Shown here piece by piece: positions 15,920 through 24,700 of a DNA stretch of 64,000 bases. Both the position numbers and the translations under genes were made by a program. The number at the start of each line of letters is the position of its first letter. The first letter of the stretch is position 1. The notes under the pieces are model-generated. The model saw only the letters and a program-made list of their open reading frames with translations, ran no database searches and had not been told where the DNA came from. Source of the DNA: an uncultured Oscillospiraceae bacterium (GTDB lineage Bacteria; Bacillota; Clostridia; Oscillospirales; Oscillospiraceae); assembly GCA_934636655.1 (NCBI GenBank), contig CAKUAS010000005.1, positions 72,590 to 136,589 of the forward strand, written 5' to 3'.

Positions 15920-17985
15920 TGAAATGCAGAATTCTCAGCGAAATTGACGGCAGAATGCGCGTGCGTCTTATGACGCCGCGCATGACCCTTAAGCAGGCCG
16001 ACATTGTTGAGGAGTATCTCAGCGCGCTATCCGGCGTGAAAAAGGTCAATGTCTACGACCGCAACTGCGATGTTGTCATCGAGTACACGGACCGTGCGGT
16101 GGTCATATCCGCGCTGGCTCGCTTTTCGTATGACACCTGCGGCATAACAGAGCCCAAGCCCACCGGCAGGGAGCTCAACCGCGAATATCAGGACAAGCTT
16201 GCCGGCGTCATCATGCGCCGCGTTCTCAAAAAGGCATTCCTGCCAGCGCCGTGGCGCGCGGCGATCTGCGTGGTCAACAGCGCAAGGTATTTTGCCCGCG
16301 GCGTTAAGTCGCTGCTTGCCCGACGTCTCGACGTCGCCGTCCTTGACGCTACGGCGATAACGGTCTCCACGCTGCGCGGCGATACCGACACCGCGTCGAC
16401 GATCATGTTCATGCTCAAGATCGGCGATATCCTCGAGGAGTGGACGCATAAGAAGTCCGTTGCCGACCTTGCACGCACGATGAGCCTGAATGTCGATAAG
16501 GTCTGGGTCAAGACCGGCGATACGGAGGAGCTCAGGAATATCTCCGACGTAAATGTCGGCGATGAGGTCATCGTCCGCATGGGCAGCATGATACCTCTCG
16601 ACGGAAAGATCAGCTCCGGCTCGGCGGCCGTGAATCAGGCCTCTATGACCGGCGAGAGCATGCCCGTTCGCAAGGAAGTGGGCAGCTATGTCTATGCCGG
16701 AACGGTCGTCGAGGAGGGCGAGTGCGTCATTAAGGTCGAAAAGAGCCTCGGCTCCGGCCGCTACGACAGGATCGTCCACATGATCGAGGATTCGGAGAAG
16801 CTCAAGTCGGATACCGAGTCGCAGGCGTATCACCTTGCCGACAGACTCGTTCCGTACAGCCTCGGCGCAACGCTGCTCACCTGGCTTATAATGCGCAACC
16901 CGACCAAGGCGCTGGCCATACTCATGGTCGATTTCAGCTGCGCGCTGAAGCTTTCCATGCCAATTGCGGTGCTCTCTGCCATGCGCGAGAGCGGCGCAAA
17001 CGGGATATCCGTCAAGGGCGGCAAGTTCCTTGAAGCCATCGCCCAGGCCGACACCGTCGTTTTCGACAAGACCGGCACACTCACTCACGCAAGCCCCGAG
17101 GTCGCGGACATCGTTACCTTCGGCGAAAACGAGAAGGATGAGATGCTCTGCCTCGCGGCTTGCCTCGAGGAGCACTATCCGCACTCGATCGCAAACGCCG
17201 TCGTGAAGGAGGCGCAGCGCCGCGGATTAAACCACGAGGAGCGCCACTCCAAGGTCGAATACGTCGTCGCCCACGGCATACACAGCACCGTCGACGGCAA
17301 AAAGGTCGTCCTCGGCAGCCATCATTTCGTTTTCGAGGACGAGGGCTGCACTATCCCCGAAGGCGAGGAGGAGAAGTTCGACGCTTTGCCCACGCAGTAT
17401 TCGCACCTGTATCTTGCAATAAGCGGCGTTCTGGCCGCGGTCATCTGCATCGAAGACCCCCTGCGCGACGAGGTCCGCGGCGTTATGGACTCCCTGCGCA
17501 AGCTGGGGCTTAATAAGCTTGTTATGATGACCGGCGACAGCGAGCGCACGGCAAAAGCCGTTGCCAAGCATGCGGGCGTTGACGAATACTACGCCGAGGT
17601 CCTGCCCGAAGACAAGGCGGCGTTTATCCGCTCCGAGCACGAAAAGGGCCGCAAGGTCATCATGATCGGTGACGGCGTGAATGATTCTCCCGCCCTCAGC
17701 GAGGCCGATGCGGGCATCGCGATGTCCGATGGTGCGGCAATAGCGCGCGAGATCGCCGACGTTACCATCTGCTCGGACGATCTTGAGAGTCTTGTCACAC
17801 TCAAGCGCATCGCCGACGGCCTCATGGCGCGTATCCACGCAAACTACCGCTTCATCATTTCCTTCAACACCGGGCTTATAGTCCTCGGCGTTGCGGGCGT
17901 TCTTCCGCCCTCGACCTCCGCGCTGCTGCACAATGTGTCGACGCTCGGAATTGGTCTGCGCAGCATGAAAAATTTGCTGCCGTAA
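15919..17985 (+). CDS. P1B-type heavy-metal translocating ATPase with a variant CPx motif
   Basis: 688 residues. An N-terminal HMA-like fold without CxxC (residues 1-75), membrane helices, the A-domain motif TGES, the phosphorylation motif DKTGTLT (Asp383), an N-domain HP motif (EEHYPHSIANAV), and the P-domain MTGD and GDGVNDSPALSEADAGIAM. The transmembrane metal-site motif, usually CPC, reads SCALKLSMP (about residue 338), so the proline after the Cys is replaced by Ala and a Pro appears later. Substrate prediction is therefore open. It is cotranscribed with the DUF6110-like gene. Confidence 0.92.
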   Translation: MKCRILSEIDGRMRVRLMTPRMTLKQADIVEEYLSALSGVKKVNVYDRNCDVVIEYTDRAVVISALARFSYDTCGITEPKPTGRELNREYQDKLAGVIMRRVLKKAFLPAPWRAAICVVNSARYFARGVKSLLARRLDVAVLDATAITVSTLRGDTDTASTIMFMLKIGDILEEWTHKKSVADLARTMSLNVDKVWVKTGDTEELRNISDVNVGDEVIVRMGSMIPLDGKISSGSAAVNQASMTGESMPVRKEVGSYVYAGTVVEEGECVIKVEKSLGSGRYDRIVHMIEDSEKLKSDTESQAYHLADRLVPYSLGATLLTWLIMRNPTKALAILMVDFSCALKLSMPIAVLSAMRESGANGISVKGGKFLEAIAQADTVVFDKTGTLTHASPEVADIVTFGENEKDEMLCLAACLEEHYPHSIANAVVKEAQRRGLNHEERHSKVEYVVAHGIHSTVDGKKVVLGSHHFVFEDEGCTIPEGEEEKFDALPTQYSHLYLAISGVLAAVICIEDPLRDEVRGVMDSLRKLGLNKLVMMTGDSERTAKAVAKHAGVDEYYAEVLPEDKAAFIRSEHEKGRKVIMIGDGVNDSPALSEADAGIAMSDGAAIAREIADVTICSDDLESLVTLKRIADGLMARIHANYRFIISFNTGLIVLGVAGVLPPSTSALLHNVSTLGIGLRSMKNLLP

Positions 17986-18007
17986 GCAAAATTGTAAATT
18001 GTCCTTT

Positions 18008-18053
18008 CGGAGCCTTATTCGCCCTTTTCGGAGCGGATAAGGCTCCGTTTTTT
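18008..18053 (+). terminator. Terminator of the metal ATPase operon
   Basis: Stem CGGAGCCTTATTCGC/GCGGATAAGGCTCCG, nearly perfect, followed by seven T. Confidence 0.9.
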
Positions 18054-18087
18054 ATGGCATAATAAATACATAGTGAGGAGATAGGAT

Positions 18088-18621
18088 ATGAGCGATGAAC
18101 TTGTCGTTTCGCAATGCGCACCCACGCTTGCGGGCCTTAAAACCGCAAATATGTTTTCCGCCGAGTATGAAAGCCGTGAAGAAGTGACGGCTGAGCTGCG
18201 GCGGCTAAACGCCGTGCTCGTTCCGAAGGGACTGCGCATCGTTCCCATGCGGTACATGCAAAACCGCGTGCTCTTATATCTCTACCGCCCCGAGGCCCTG
18301 TGCCGCGATCTTGAAAACAGCGACGCTCAGGAGATCCTGCGCAGCTGCGGCTATGAAAAATACTGCCGCGCCGAAAGCTGCCTGAGCTGCCTTATAGGCA
18401 GGATGCGCAATAATGCCGATTTCCCGCACGAGGTCGGCCTGTTCCTCGGCTATCCGCCCGAGGACGTACGCGGCTTCATGGAAAACCGTGCCTCCGGCTT
18501 CAAGCTCATCGGCTGCTGGAAGGTCTACGGTGACGTGGACGCGGCAAGGGAAAAGTTCAAAAGCTTCGAGAGCTGCACTCGCCGCAGCCGCGGCAAGGCC
18601 CTCGATGAGATCATACAGTGA
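18088..18621 (+). CDS. DUF3793 family protein
   Basis: 177 residues. It carries the family hallmarks: CAPTLAGLKTANMFSAEY at the N-terminus, CLSCLIGRMR and FPHEVGLFLGYPPEDVRGFMENR in the middle and FKLIGCWKVYGD near the end. The family is known from iron- and heme-related neighbourhoods of Clostridia, and a flavodoxin follows 16 nt later, so an iron-responsive pair is plausible. The biochemical function is unknown. Confidence 0.85.
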   Translation: MSDELVVSQCAPTLAGLKTANMFSAEYESREEVTAELRRLNAVLVPKGLRIVPMRYMQNRVLLYLYRPEALCRDLENSDAQEILRSCGYEKYCRAESCLSCLIGRMRNNADFPHEVGLFLGYPPEDVRGFMENRASGFKLIGCWKVYGDVDAAREKFKSFESCTRRSRGKALDEIIQ

Positions 18622-18637
18622 AAGGACGATTTTTAAA

Positions 18638-19039
18638 ATGAAAAAAGCAGTTGTATATTGGAGCGGCACCGGCAACACCGAGGCAATGGCGAAGGCAGTC
18701 GCAGAAGCGGCAGGCGCAGAGCTTTTCACCGCGTCCGAGTTCTCCGGCGCAAAGGCCGACGAGTTCGATTCCATCGCGTTCGGCTGCCCGGCAATGGGCG
18801 CAGAGGCGCTTGAGGAGACCGAGTTCGAGCCCATGTTCGAGGGCGTGAAGGGTCATCTGGCCGGCAAGAAGGTCGCTCTGTTCGGCTCCTACGGCTGGGG
18901 CGACGGTGACTGGATGCAGATCTGGGAGGATGACTGCCGCGCAGCGGGAGTGAACCTCGTACATGAGAGCGTCATCTGCAACGGCGAGCCCGACGGTCAG
19001 GCACTTGCAAAGTGCAAGGCACTGGGCGCTGCTCTCTGA
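18638..19039 (+). CDS. Short-chain flavodoxin
   Basis: 133 residues; a small electron carrier binding FMN. Phosphate loop YWSGTGNTEAMA, W/Y-type FMN loop near FGCPAMGAE, FGSYGWGDGDWM. Flavodoxins replace ferredoxin when iron is scarce, which fits the iron uptake genes upstream. Start ATG after AAAGGACGATTTTTAAA; the upstream in-frame codons overlap DUF3793 and are rejected. Confidence 0.92.
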   Translation: MKKAVVYWSGTGNTEAMAKAVAEAAGAELFTASEFSGAKADEFDSIAFGCPAMGAEALEETEFEPMFEGVKGHLAGKKVALFGSYGWGDGDWMQIWEDDCRAAGVNLVHESVICNGEPDGQALAKCKALGAAL

Positions 19040-19060
19040 TATAGAATATAATTAAACAAT

Positions 19061-19090
19061 AAACGGCGGAAATTGCTTCCGCTGTTTTTT
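19061..19090 (+). terminator. Terminator after the flavodoxin gene
   Basis: ACGGCGGAA/TTCCGCTGT stem with one mismatch and a six-T tail. Confidence 0.7.
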
Positions 19091-19223
19091 ATATTCCGAA
19101 ACCGCAATTGGCGCCCGGTTTTCTTAACATTCTTTAATTGTATGTTAACAAATGCTTCACCGAAAACAGGCGCGGCGTGGTATAATAAAACTATACACTT
19201 GTATGGTTTCGGAGGATCAGAGA

Positions 19224-19964
19224 ATGAACGAACTGAAGAAATTTTCGTTTGCGCAAACGGTTACGCCCGATCTGTGCGGCAAGGAGACCAAGATGCAGCC
19301 TCCCGCCGCATTTATGCTGTTTCAGAACGCGGCCAGCCTGCACGCCGAGGATATCGGCAACGGCACGGCGGCACTGGCGCAGCGCGATTGTTACTGGGTC
19401 GCAACGCACTCGAGGATAGATTTTTACGAGGATGCGCAGCTTATGGATGCGCTCACCGTGTCGACATGGGTAAACCCCGCAAAGCCCAACGCCGTGCGCG
19501 GCTACCGCGGCTATGACATTTTTGTCGGCGATAAGCGCATCGCCGAGGGACTGACCGAGTGGGTGGTACTCAACCGCGAGACCGGCTTTGTCCGTTTTTC
19601 CGAGTTCGGCTTTCCCGATGGCTTTGATTTTCAGGACTATGTTGCCTGCGGCGGCAAGCTCAGGCGCTTCCGCGATGAGTTTTCAGATGCAGACGAGGTC
19701 TACACCTTCGTTGTGCGCACCTCGAGCATCGACATAGGCCGCCACATGAATAATGTCGCCTATGTCCGCGCCTTCCTCGACTGCTTCACGGCCGACGAGG
19801 TCGCGTCCATGCCGGTCAAGACCATGGAAGCGCGCTACATAACCGCCTGCATGGAGGGCGAGGAGCTGAAGATATACAAAAAGCAGACCGAGGACGGTTA
19901 TGTGCTCGGTGCGCGCCGCGCCGACGGCAAGTGTGCCGCATTCCTCGGAATAACACTGAAATAA
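19224..19964 (+). CDS. Acyl-ACP thioesterase
   Basis: 246 residues, a double hotdog protein of the FatA/FatB family. N-terminal half: AAFMLFQNAASLHAEDIGNGTAAL, WVATHSRIDFYEDAQ; C-terminal half: SSIDIGRHMNNVAYVRAFLD, with the Asp, Asn and following His-like catalytic layout of plant FatB relatives. It hydrolyses acyl-ACP to free fatty acid in the cytoplasm. Start ATG after GGAGGATCAGAGA. Confidence 0.9.
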   Translation: MNELKKFSFAQTVTPDLCGKETKMQPPAAFMLFQNAASLHAEDIGNGTAALAQRDCYWVATHSRIDFYEDAQLMDALTVSTWVNPAKPNAVRGYRGYDIFVGDKRIAEGLTEWVVLNRETGFVRFSEFGFPDGFDFQDYVACGGKLRRFRDEFSDADEVYTFVVRTSSIDIGRHMNNVAYVRAFLDCFTADEVASMPVKTMEARYITACMEGEELKIYKKQTEDGYVLGARRADGKCAAFLGITLK

Positions 19965-19971
19965 GCATTAA

Positions 19972-20002
19972 AAAATCCCGACTTATGTCGGGATTTTTTA
20001 AT
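19972..20002. terminator. Bidirectional terminator between convergent genes
   Basis: AAAATCCCGAC/GTCGGGATTTT with loop TTAT, A-run before and T-run after, serving the thioesterase and the minus-strand PAP2 gene. The PAP2 stop codon lies in its edge. Confidence 0.9.
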
Positions 20003-20663
20003 GCACTGCTGCCGTGCTTGGAACTTCTGCGCGGTGATAACACAGATAGTGGCCGAGGATGCACAGCGGCACGGCGGCGATAACGTCGAGCACCGAGTGC
20101 TGCTTCATGAACACGGTCGAAGCGCAGATGAGCAATGCCGCAATGACCACCGCAAATTTGAACCACGGCTTTTGCAGCCTGCGGCAGTCGAGCAGGCCGA
20201 ACATCGCGGCCACCGAGCCGAGAACGTGTATCGAGGGGCAGACGTTCGTGTTCGTATCGAAGTTATAGAACCAGCCTATAAACCTTGTCAGCGCGTTATC
20301 GCGCGGGAATACCTCCGGCCGCAGCTCCTGACAGGTCGGGAACAGGAGGTAGATCACCATCGTGATCGTATAGGTGCAGATGATAAAGCGCATCATCTTC
20401 TTAAACGCCGGAACGTCAAAGAAAAACGTGTACACCAGCGTGCCGATCAGGTACACGAACCAGAACAGGTAGGGGATGAGGAACCACTCGCAAAACGGTA
20501 TGACGTCGTCAAATGCGCAGTGCATGACGTAATACGAGCCGACGTGATAGAAGCGTTCGACAAACGAGAACATCATGCCGAACAGCGGCCAGAATATCAG
20601 CAGCTTCAAATGCCGGAACTCATCCGTATTCAGTTTACTCAATCTAAAATTTCTATAATCCAT
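19998..20663 (-). CDS. PAP2-superfamily membrane phosphatase or transferase
   Basis: 221 residues with about five or six membrane helices. PAP2 signature parts: CPSIHVLGS (phosphatase motif 2) and STVFMKQHSVLDVI (motif 3, His and Asp); motif 1 (KxxxxxxRP) is weak. This layout resembles the inositol-phosphorylceramide synthase-like branch, so it may be a lipid phosphatase or phosphotransferase. The minus-strand ATG touches the end of dispersed repeat copy 5 (GCCTCTAAAAAATGG), and there is no Shine-Dalgarno sequence. Confidence 0.85.
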   Translation of the reverse strand: MDYRNFRLSKLNTDEFRHLKLLIFWPLFGMMFSFVERFYHVGSYYVMHCAFDDVIPFCEWFLIPYLFWFVYLIGTLVYTFFFDVPAFKKMMRFIICTYTITMVIYLLFPTCQELRPEVFPRDNALTRFIGWFYNFDTNTNVCPSIHVLGSVAAMFGLLDCRRLQKPWFKFAVVIAALLICASTVFMKQHSVLDVIAAVPLCILGHYLCYHRAEVPSTAAVH

Positions 20664-20985
20664 TTTTTAGAGGCGAATTAACGCTGCTCCTATACGTTTT
20701 TTGCGGCCGCCCGGTGTCGCACCTACCGGCAAAACCGTGAAGCTGCCGCTTCCCGCGAGTGCGGTGCAAGATTTGTGCCGCATCCCATTGGCTCACCTGC
20801 GTAAGGGGAGCTGTCGACGCAGTCGACTGAGGGGTCGTTAGTATGCAGTTGTTGTGCTGATTTAGTGCAAAAATTTTGTGCGCACTCTTGCCTTCCCCTT
20901 GAGGGGAAGGTGTCGGCGGAGCCGACGGATGAGGTGTGATCTGATCCATGCGGCGCAGCCGCACACAATTAGCTATCCGCTATCG
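20664..20985. repeat. Dispersed repeat, copy 5 (long form)
   Basis: Starts TTTTTAGAGGCGAATTAACGCTGC, with the 'CCGGTGTCGC...CCGGCAAAACCGTGAAGCTGCCGCTTCCCGCGAGTGCGG' core. It includes the CCCCTTGAGGGGAAGG...GGCGGAGCCGACGGATGA module (about 20890-20937, inverted against copy 1) and the GCGGCGCAGCCGC hairpin module at the end. It separates two minus-strand genes and abuts one start codon. Confidence 0.75.
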
Positions 20986-20986
20986 G

Positions 20987-21874
20987 CTAATATATCAATT
21001 CGATTGCCTGCGGGCAGTTTTCAAAGCTTATCTCGCTGTGTGCTCCGCCGTTTTCACCGTCGAACGTCCAAGTCTCGGGCTCGTCAAAGACAAAGCGTGC
21101 GCGGCGGGTGTGCTTGATGATTATGTACTCGCTGCTCAGATCGTGGCTGAGCACCTTTGTAGCAAGCGTCGCGAATGCGGCGGCGTTAGGGAGCTTCTTG
21201 ACAAGCACCAGCTCGTGCAGCCCGTCGCCGAGGCCGATCTCCTCGCGAGGCAGGTCGATGAAGCCGGCCACGGAGTAGGAGTTTGACATACTGCCATAGA
21301 GGAACTCGCCGTCAAGAACGCCGTCGTCGTATTCGACGGTAACATGGCGGCTTTTGAGCGTCGACAGGCTTTTCATCGCACCGAGGAGATACGCCGCTTC
21401 ACCGAGCTGCTTCTTAGCCTCCTGCGGTGTCGCGTAGCTGACCTCGGTGAACGCGCCGAAGGCCGCGACGTAGTTGAAATATCCGCCGTCGCGCCGCCCC
21501 TCGTCAAAGTCGTGGGGAGTGCCGTCAATAAAGCGCTGAGCACCGGAAAGAATATCGTTCTTCGGCAGGCCTATGGTGCGCGCAACGTCGTTTGCCGTAC
21601 CGATGGGTATATACCCTACCTTCGGGCGCTCGTGCAGCGGCATGAGCCCGGCTATCGCCTCGGCGAGCGTACCGTCGCCGCCCAGCACCACAAGGCAGGG
21701 GAACGCACCGGCGTACTGCGCGGCAAGCTCTGTCGCGTGGCCGCGGCACTCGGTAAAATACATAGTTACCGCGTAGCCCGCATCGGACAAAAGCTTCAGC
21801 GCATCCGGCAGGGAACGCTTAAAGCCGCCCTTTCCGGCTGCCGGATTTATTATCATCATAAGCGGAGTTTTCAT
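20987..21874 (-). CDS. Diacylglycerol kinase-like lipid kinase (DagK/YegS family)
   Basis: 295 residues from MKTPLMMIINPAAGKGG (start after AAGGAATCACTATTT). ATP-binding signatures NPAAGKGG, VVLGGDGTLAEAIAGLM and IPIGTANDVARTIGLP; C-terminal beta-sandwich (RARFVFDEPETWTFDGEN). It phosphorylates diacylglycerol or a related lipid at the inner membrane face, feeding phosphatidate back to phospholipid synthesis. Stands alone with a PAP2 gene and YhhN-like gene nearby. Confidence 0.92.
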   Translation of the reverse strand: MKTPLMMIINPAAGKGGFKRSLPDALKLLSDAGYAVTMYFTECRGHATELAAQYAGAFPCLVVLGGDGTLAEAIAGLMPLHERPKVGYIPIGTANDVARTIGLPKNDILSGAQRFIDGTPHDFDEGRRDGGYFNYVAAFGAFTEVSYATPQEAKKQLGEAAYLLGAMKSLSTLKSRHVTVEYDDGVLDGEFLYGSMSNSYSVAGFIDLPREEIGLGDGLHELVLVKKLPNAAAFATLATKVLSHDLSSEYIIIKHTRRARFVFDEPETWTFDGENGGAHSEISFENCPQAIELIY

Positions 21875-22050
21875 AAATAGTGATTCCTTAACGCTTAGCT
21901 TATCGTGGTTTATTAATTTTATCACAAAATTCTCCCGTTTTCAACTTCGGATATTTGTTGAAATAATACTCGGTGTATGTTATTGTATCGTTGTATAGGA
22001 AATATAGCTGAGGGGGGCAAACTCCCGTCAGCTGCACAGGGAGAGATCAA

Positions 22051-22707
22051 ATGAATTATGTGTTTATTGCGGCTTTTGCCGCATTTTCCGCGGTGCACCT
22101 GTATGCAAGCTGGAAGTGCGACAAGGTGCTGCGCGCGGTGACGAAGGTGTTCCTGCTGCCGACGCTTCTGGGCTGGTATCTGACGACGGCGCAGGCACCG
22201 CTGGATATCGTCATTGCCGCGGTGGTGACGAGCTGGCTGGGCGATGTGCTGCTCATATTCGGGCCGGTTGGCTTCGCTGTGGGCGGAACGAGCTTTTTCC
22301 TTTCGCACCTGTGCTTTGCGGCGGCCTACTGCATGCATGTGGATTTCGCTCTTGTGCCGGTGTGGGTGATCGTCCTCGCGGCGATCGTGTACATAGCGGC
22401 GGTTGGTCTTGTGTTCCGCGGACTTGTGGGGAACGTGAAGCCCAAAAGCCTCTATATCGGCATGATCGGCTATCTCATAGTAAACGGCACTATGAACTGC
22501 TTTGCGCTGTTCCAGCTCATAACGCTGCCGTGTTTTGCGACGGCCATCATGTACATTGGCGCCGTGAGCTTTTTCGTGTCCGATTCGATATTGTTTTATG
22601 TCCGGTTCCGCAAGGGCAGGCCGTTTAAAACGCACTTTGGCGTTATGCTCACATATCTGCTGGCGGAGTTCTTGATCGTCGCGGGATTTATTTTGTTAGC
22701 CGCATAA
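22051..22707 (+). CDS. Lysoplasmalogenase-like YhhN family membrane protein
   Basis: 218 residues with about eight membrane helices. Family features: ASWKCDKVLRAVTKVFLLPTLLGWYL at the N-terminus, SWLGDVLLIF (conserved Asp) and VSDSILFYVRFRKGRPF near the C-terminus. TMEM86/YhhN proteins hydrolyse the vinyl-ether bond of lysoplasmalogens. Plasmalogens are common in anaerobic Clostridia, which makes the assignment sensible. Start after GGGAGAGATCAA. Confidence 0.87.
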   Translation: MNYVFIAAFAAFSAVHLYASWKCDKVLRAVTKVFLLPTLLGWYLTTAQAPLDIVIAAVVTSWLGDVLLIFGPVGFAVGGTSFFLSHLCFAAAYCMHVDFALVPVWVIVLAAIVYIAAVGLVFRGLVGNVKPKSLYIGMIGYLIVNGTMNCFALFQLITLPCFATAIMYIGAVSFFVSDSILFYVRFRKGRPFKTHFGVMLTYLLAEFLIVAGFILLAA

Positions 22708-22719
22708 GAGAAATAATAA

Positions 22720-22751
22720 GCGCCGTCCGATGGACGGCGCTTGAGTTTTAA
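22720..22751. terminator. Terminator between convergent genes
   Basis: GCGCCGTCC GAT GGACGGCGC followed by TTGAGTTTTA. It overlaps the stop region of the minus-strand gene. Confidence 0.75.
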
Positions 22752-23935
22752 TTGCTTACGGTGTGCGTTAACAGGTAATCGGTCAGCTTGCGGCAATAGC
22801 CGGGCTGCATGTGAACGCCATCGGGGGAGGCGTCGTCAGGCAGAGAACCGTTCACGGCAAGTGCCTCAAAGCCGTTTACGAAATAAACCTGCTTTTCCGT
22901 GCACATGCTCTGGATGCGGCCGTTGAACATCTGCACTCTGTCGTTATTGAGCATATCCGAGCTTTTCGCGGCCTTTGCGCCGACGGGCAGGATGCTGATG
23001 ATGTATATGTCGGCCTCGGGGTGCGTCTCGCGCAGGAGATCGACGATGTTCCCGTAGTATTCGATGAATTTATCGAGATTGTACCAGCCAAGCTCGTTTA
23101 TGCCGAGCATGACGTAGACCTTGCCGTATTTTAAGTCATTGTGCAGCGCGTCGGCGACCGTGACGGTGCCGGACTCGGTCTCAATATAAGGCTTTGTGAA
23201 TACGTCCGCGACGTTCAGACCGACATGTGAGAAGTTCGAGGCGTACTCAAAGTCGGCGTAGTTCATGATGCCCTCCATGCGCGAATCGCCGACAAAGGCC
23301 GCGTCCTTGAACCAGGACTTGTCCTTTGCCTCGGCCTCGGGAACGGGCTGCGAGTAGTCGTAGTTCGCCGCAGGCGTGGATGTAACGACGGGCTCTTCGG
23401 CCGCGCTGTCGTAATAAGCCTTGGCCTCTTTTTCGACGGCATTTGCGTCCTTGAGAAGCTCCTTTATCTTGCTTTCTATCGTCGTGGGGTCTTTCGCCAC
23501 TATCATGACGGCATAGTCGCCCTGCGTGAATATCACAGCGTTTTTGAGCATCTCGACGCTCTCGGGACTGTACAGCTCAAACGTCTGGCGCTGCATCTCG
23601 CGGCGGCCTTCCAGCGCGTCGGTCAGGGTCTTCATGTCCGTGCCCTTGGCGGCGACGAGGACGCTTATTTCGTCCGATTTCGCGGCCGACGAGTACACTA
23701 TTGCATAGTCGCGCACGGTGCTTGTCTCGATGCCGTAGAAGTAATAAAATTTATTTGTGAAGCTCTGATCGTCCGAGCCGCACAGCGTATCCGCGTTTTC
23801 GGGCTTTGCCGAATTCATGGTCGCTGCGATAAGGTCTTTTGCTGAAACGTCTGCTGTTTTCCCCCCGTCGTTATTGCATGCACAGACTGAAAGCATGCAA
23901 AGCACGGCGAGCAGCAGTGCTGTGATTTTCTTCAT
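22748..23935 (-). CDS. DUF4358-SGNH hydrolase fusion lipoprotein
   Basis: 395 residues from MKKITALLLAVLCMLSVCAC (lipoprotein signal, lipobox Cys about residue 18). Residues 35-155 are a DUF4358-like domain (DLIAATMNSA...DYAIVYSSAAKSDEISVLVA...QRQTFELYSPESVEMLKNAVIFTQGDYAVMIVAKD). After a linker, residues about 205-395 are an SGNH/GDSL esterase: VGDSRMEGI (Ser), MLGINELGWY (Gly/Asn) and DGVHMQPGY (Asp-His). SGNH enzymes of this type often deacetylate cell-wall or secreted glycans. The two domains usually occur as separate proteins. Confidence 0.87.
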   Translation of the reverse strand: MKKITALLLAVLCMLSVCACNNDGGKTADVSAKDLIAATMNSAKPENADTLCGSDDQSFTNKFYYFYGIETSTVRDYAIVYSSAAKSDEISVLVAAKGTDMKTLTDALEGRREMQRQTFELYSPESVEMLKNAVIFTQGDYAVMIVAKDPTTIESKIKELLKDANAVEKEAKAYYDSAAEEPVVTSTPAANYDYSQPVPEAEAKDKSWFKDAAFVGDSRMEGIMNYADFEYASNFSHVGLNVADVFTKPYIETESGTVTVADALHNDLKYGKVYVMLGINELGWYNLDKFIEYYGNIVDLLRETHPEADIYIISILPVGAKAAKSSDMLNNDRVQMFNGRIQSMCTEKQVYFVNGFEALAVNGSLPDDASPDGVHMQPGYCRKLTDYLLTHTVSN

Positions 23936-24081
23936 GGCTGCCCCCTGATTTTTTTCGCTGTATTGACAGGATATCAATCCCCGCCCTTTAAGTCAACATA
24001 ATTCTGTGAAATTGTCAGGAAATTTTCTCACATAATTTTAATGATAGATTTGTGCACTTTTTCTGAAATAATATGGAAGCA

Positions 24082-24591
24082 CTATATCTTGTATTCGTGC
24101 TTAAGCTGGGCATACAAGGCGTCACGATTCTCGGGTGTGATGATGTATAATTCGCAGTCCGGATGCCGGCGGATATCGCGCAGAAAGTCGGTGTTCTGCG
24201 CCTTGACCGAGGCCAGAACATCGTAGTGTCCGGAGAGTATTTTCATTACGGCGGTTTTGAAACGCTCCTCGTGCTCTTCAAGCGTTCCGAGCTCGTCGAG
24301 GACAACAAGGCTGCCTTCCAGGATGCTTTCTAATATCGGCGCCGCGATGCTGCTCATATATTCGGGATGCCGCTCGTATTTATCGCCGCGTATGCTCATG
24401 ATGACCTGCGCATCCTCGATCTTCTCCGGCGGGGAGGAAATGTCGTAAAGATAGACGTGCGAAACGCCGCTTTCGTCCTCGGGCATGCGCACGGTGATGT
24501 ATCCGCGCACCGGGCGGTTCAGGTCGGAAACGAGCCGCCGTATGAGTGTGGATTTTCCGGAATTAATGTCTCCGCAAAGCAGAATTTTCAT
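24082..24591 (-). CDS. THEP1-like nucleoside-triphosphatase
   Basis: 169 residues. Walker A GDINSGKST at the N-terminus, RGYIT after it, Walker B-type LVVLDELGTLEEHEERFK and SVKAQNTDFLRDIRR, as in NTPase_1/THEP1 proteins. It hydrolyses NTPs in vitro in relatives; the physiological role is unknown. Single gene, AT-rich flanks. Confidence 0.8.
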   Translation of the reverse strand: MKILLCGDINSGKSTLIRRLVSDLNRPVRGYITVRMPEDESGVSHVYLYDISSPPEKIEDAQVIMSIRGDKYERHPEYMSSIAAPILESILEGSLVVLDELGTLEEHEERFKTAVMKILSGHYDVLASVKAQNTDFLRDIRRHPDCELYIITPENRDALYAQLKHEYKI

Positions 24592-24700
24592 TTTATTTGC
24601 TCCTGTAGCATAATCACTTGTAAATATAAAATATTTGTTGTATTATTAACTAAATTATAAAGCTGAAATTTTCAATTGTCAAAGGAAAGGAAGATATATC

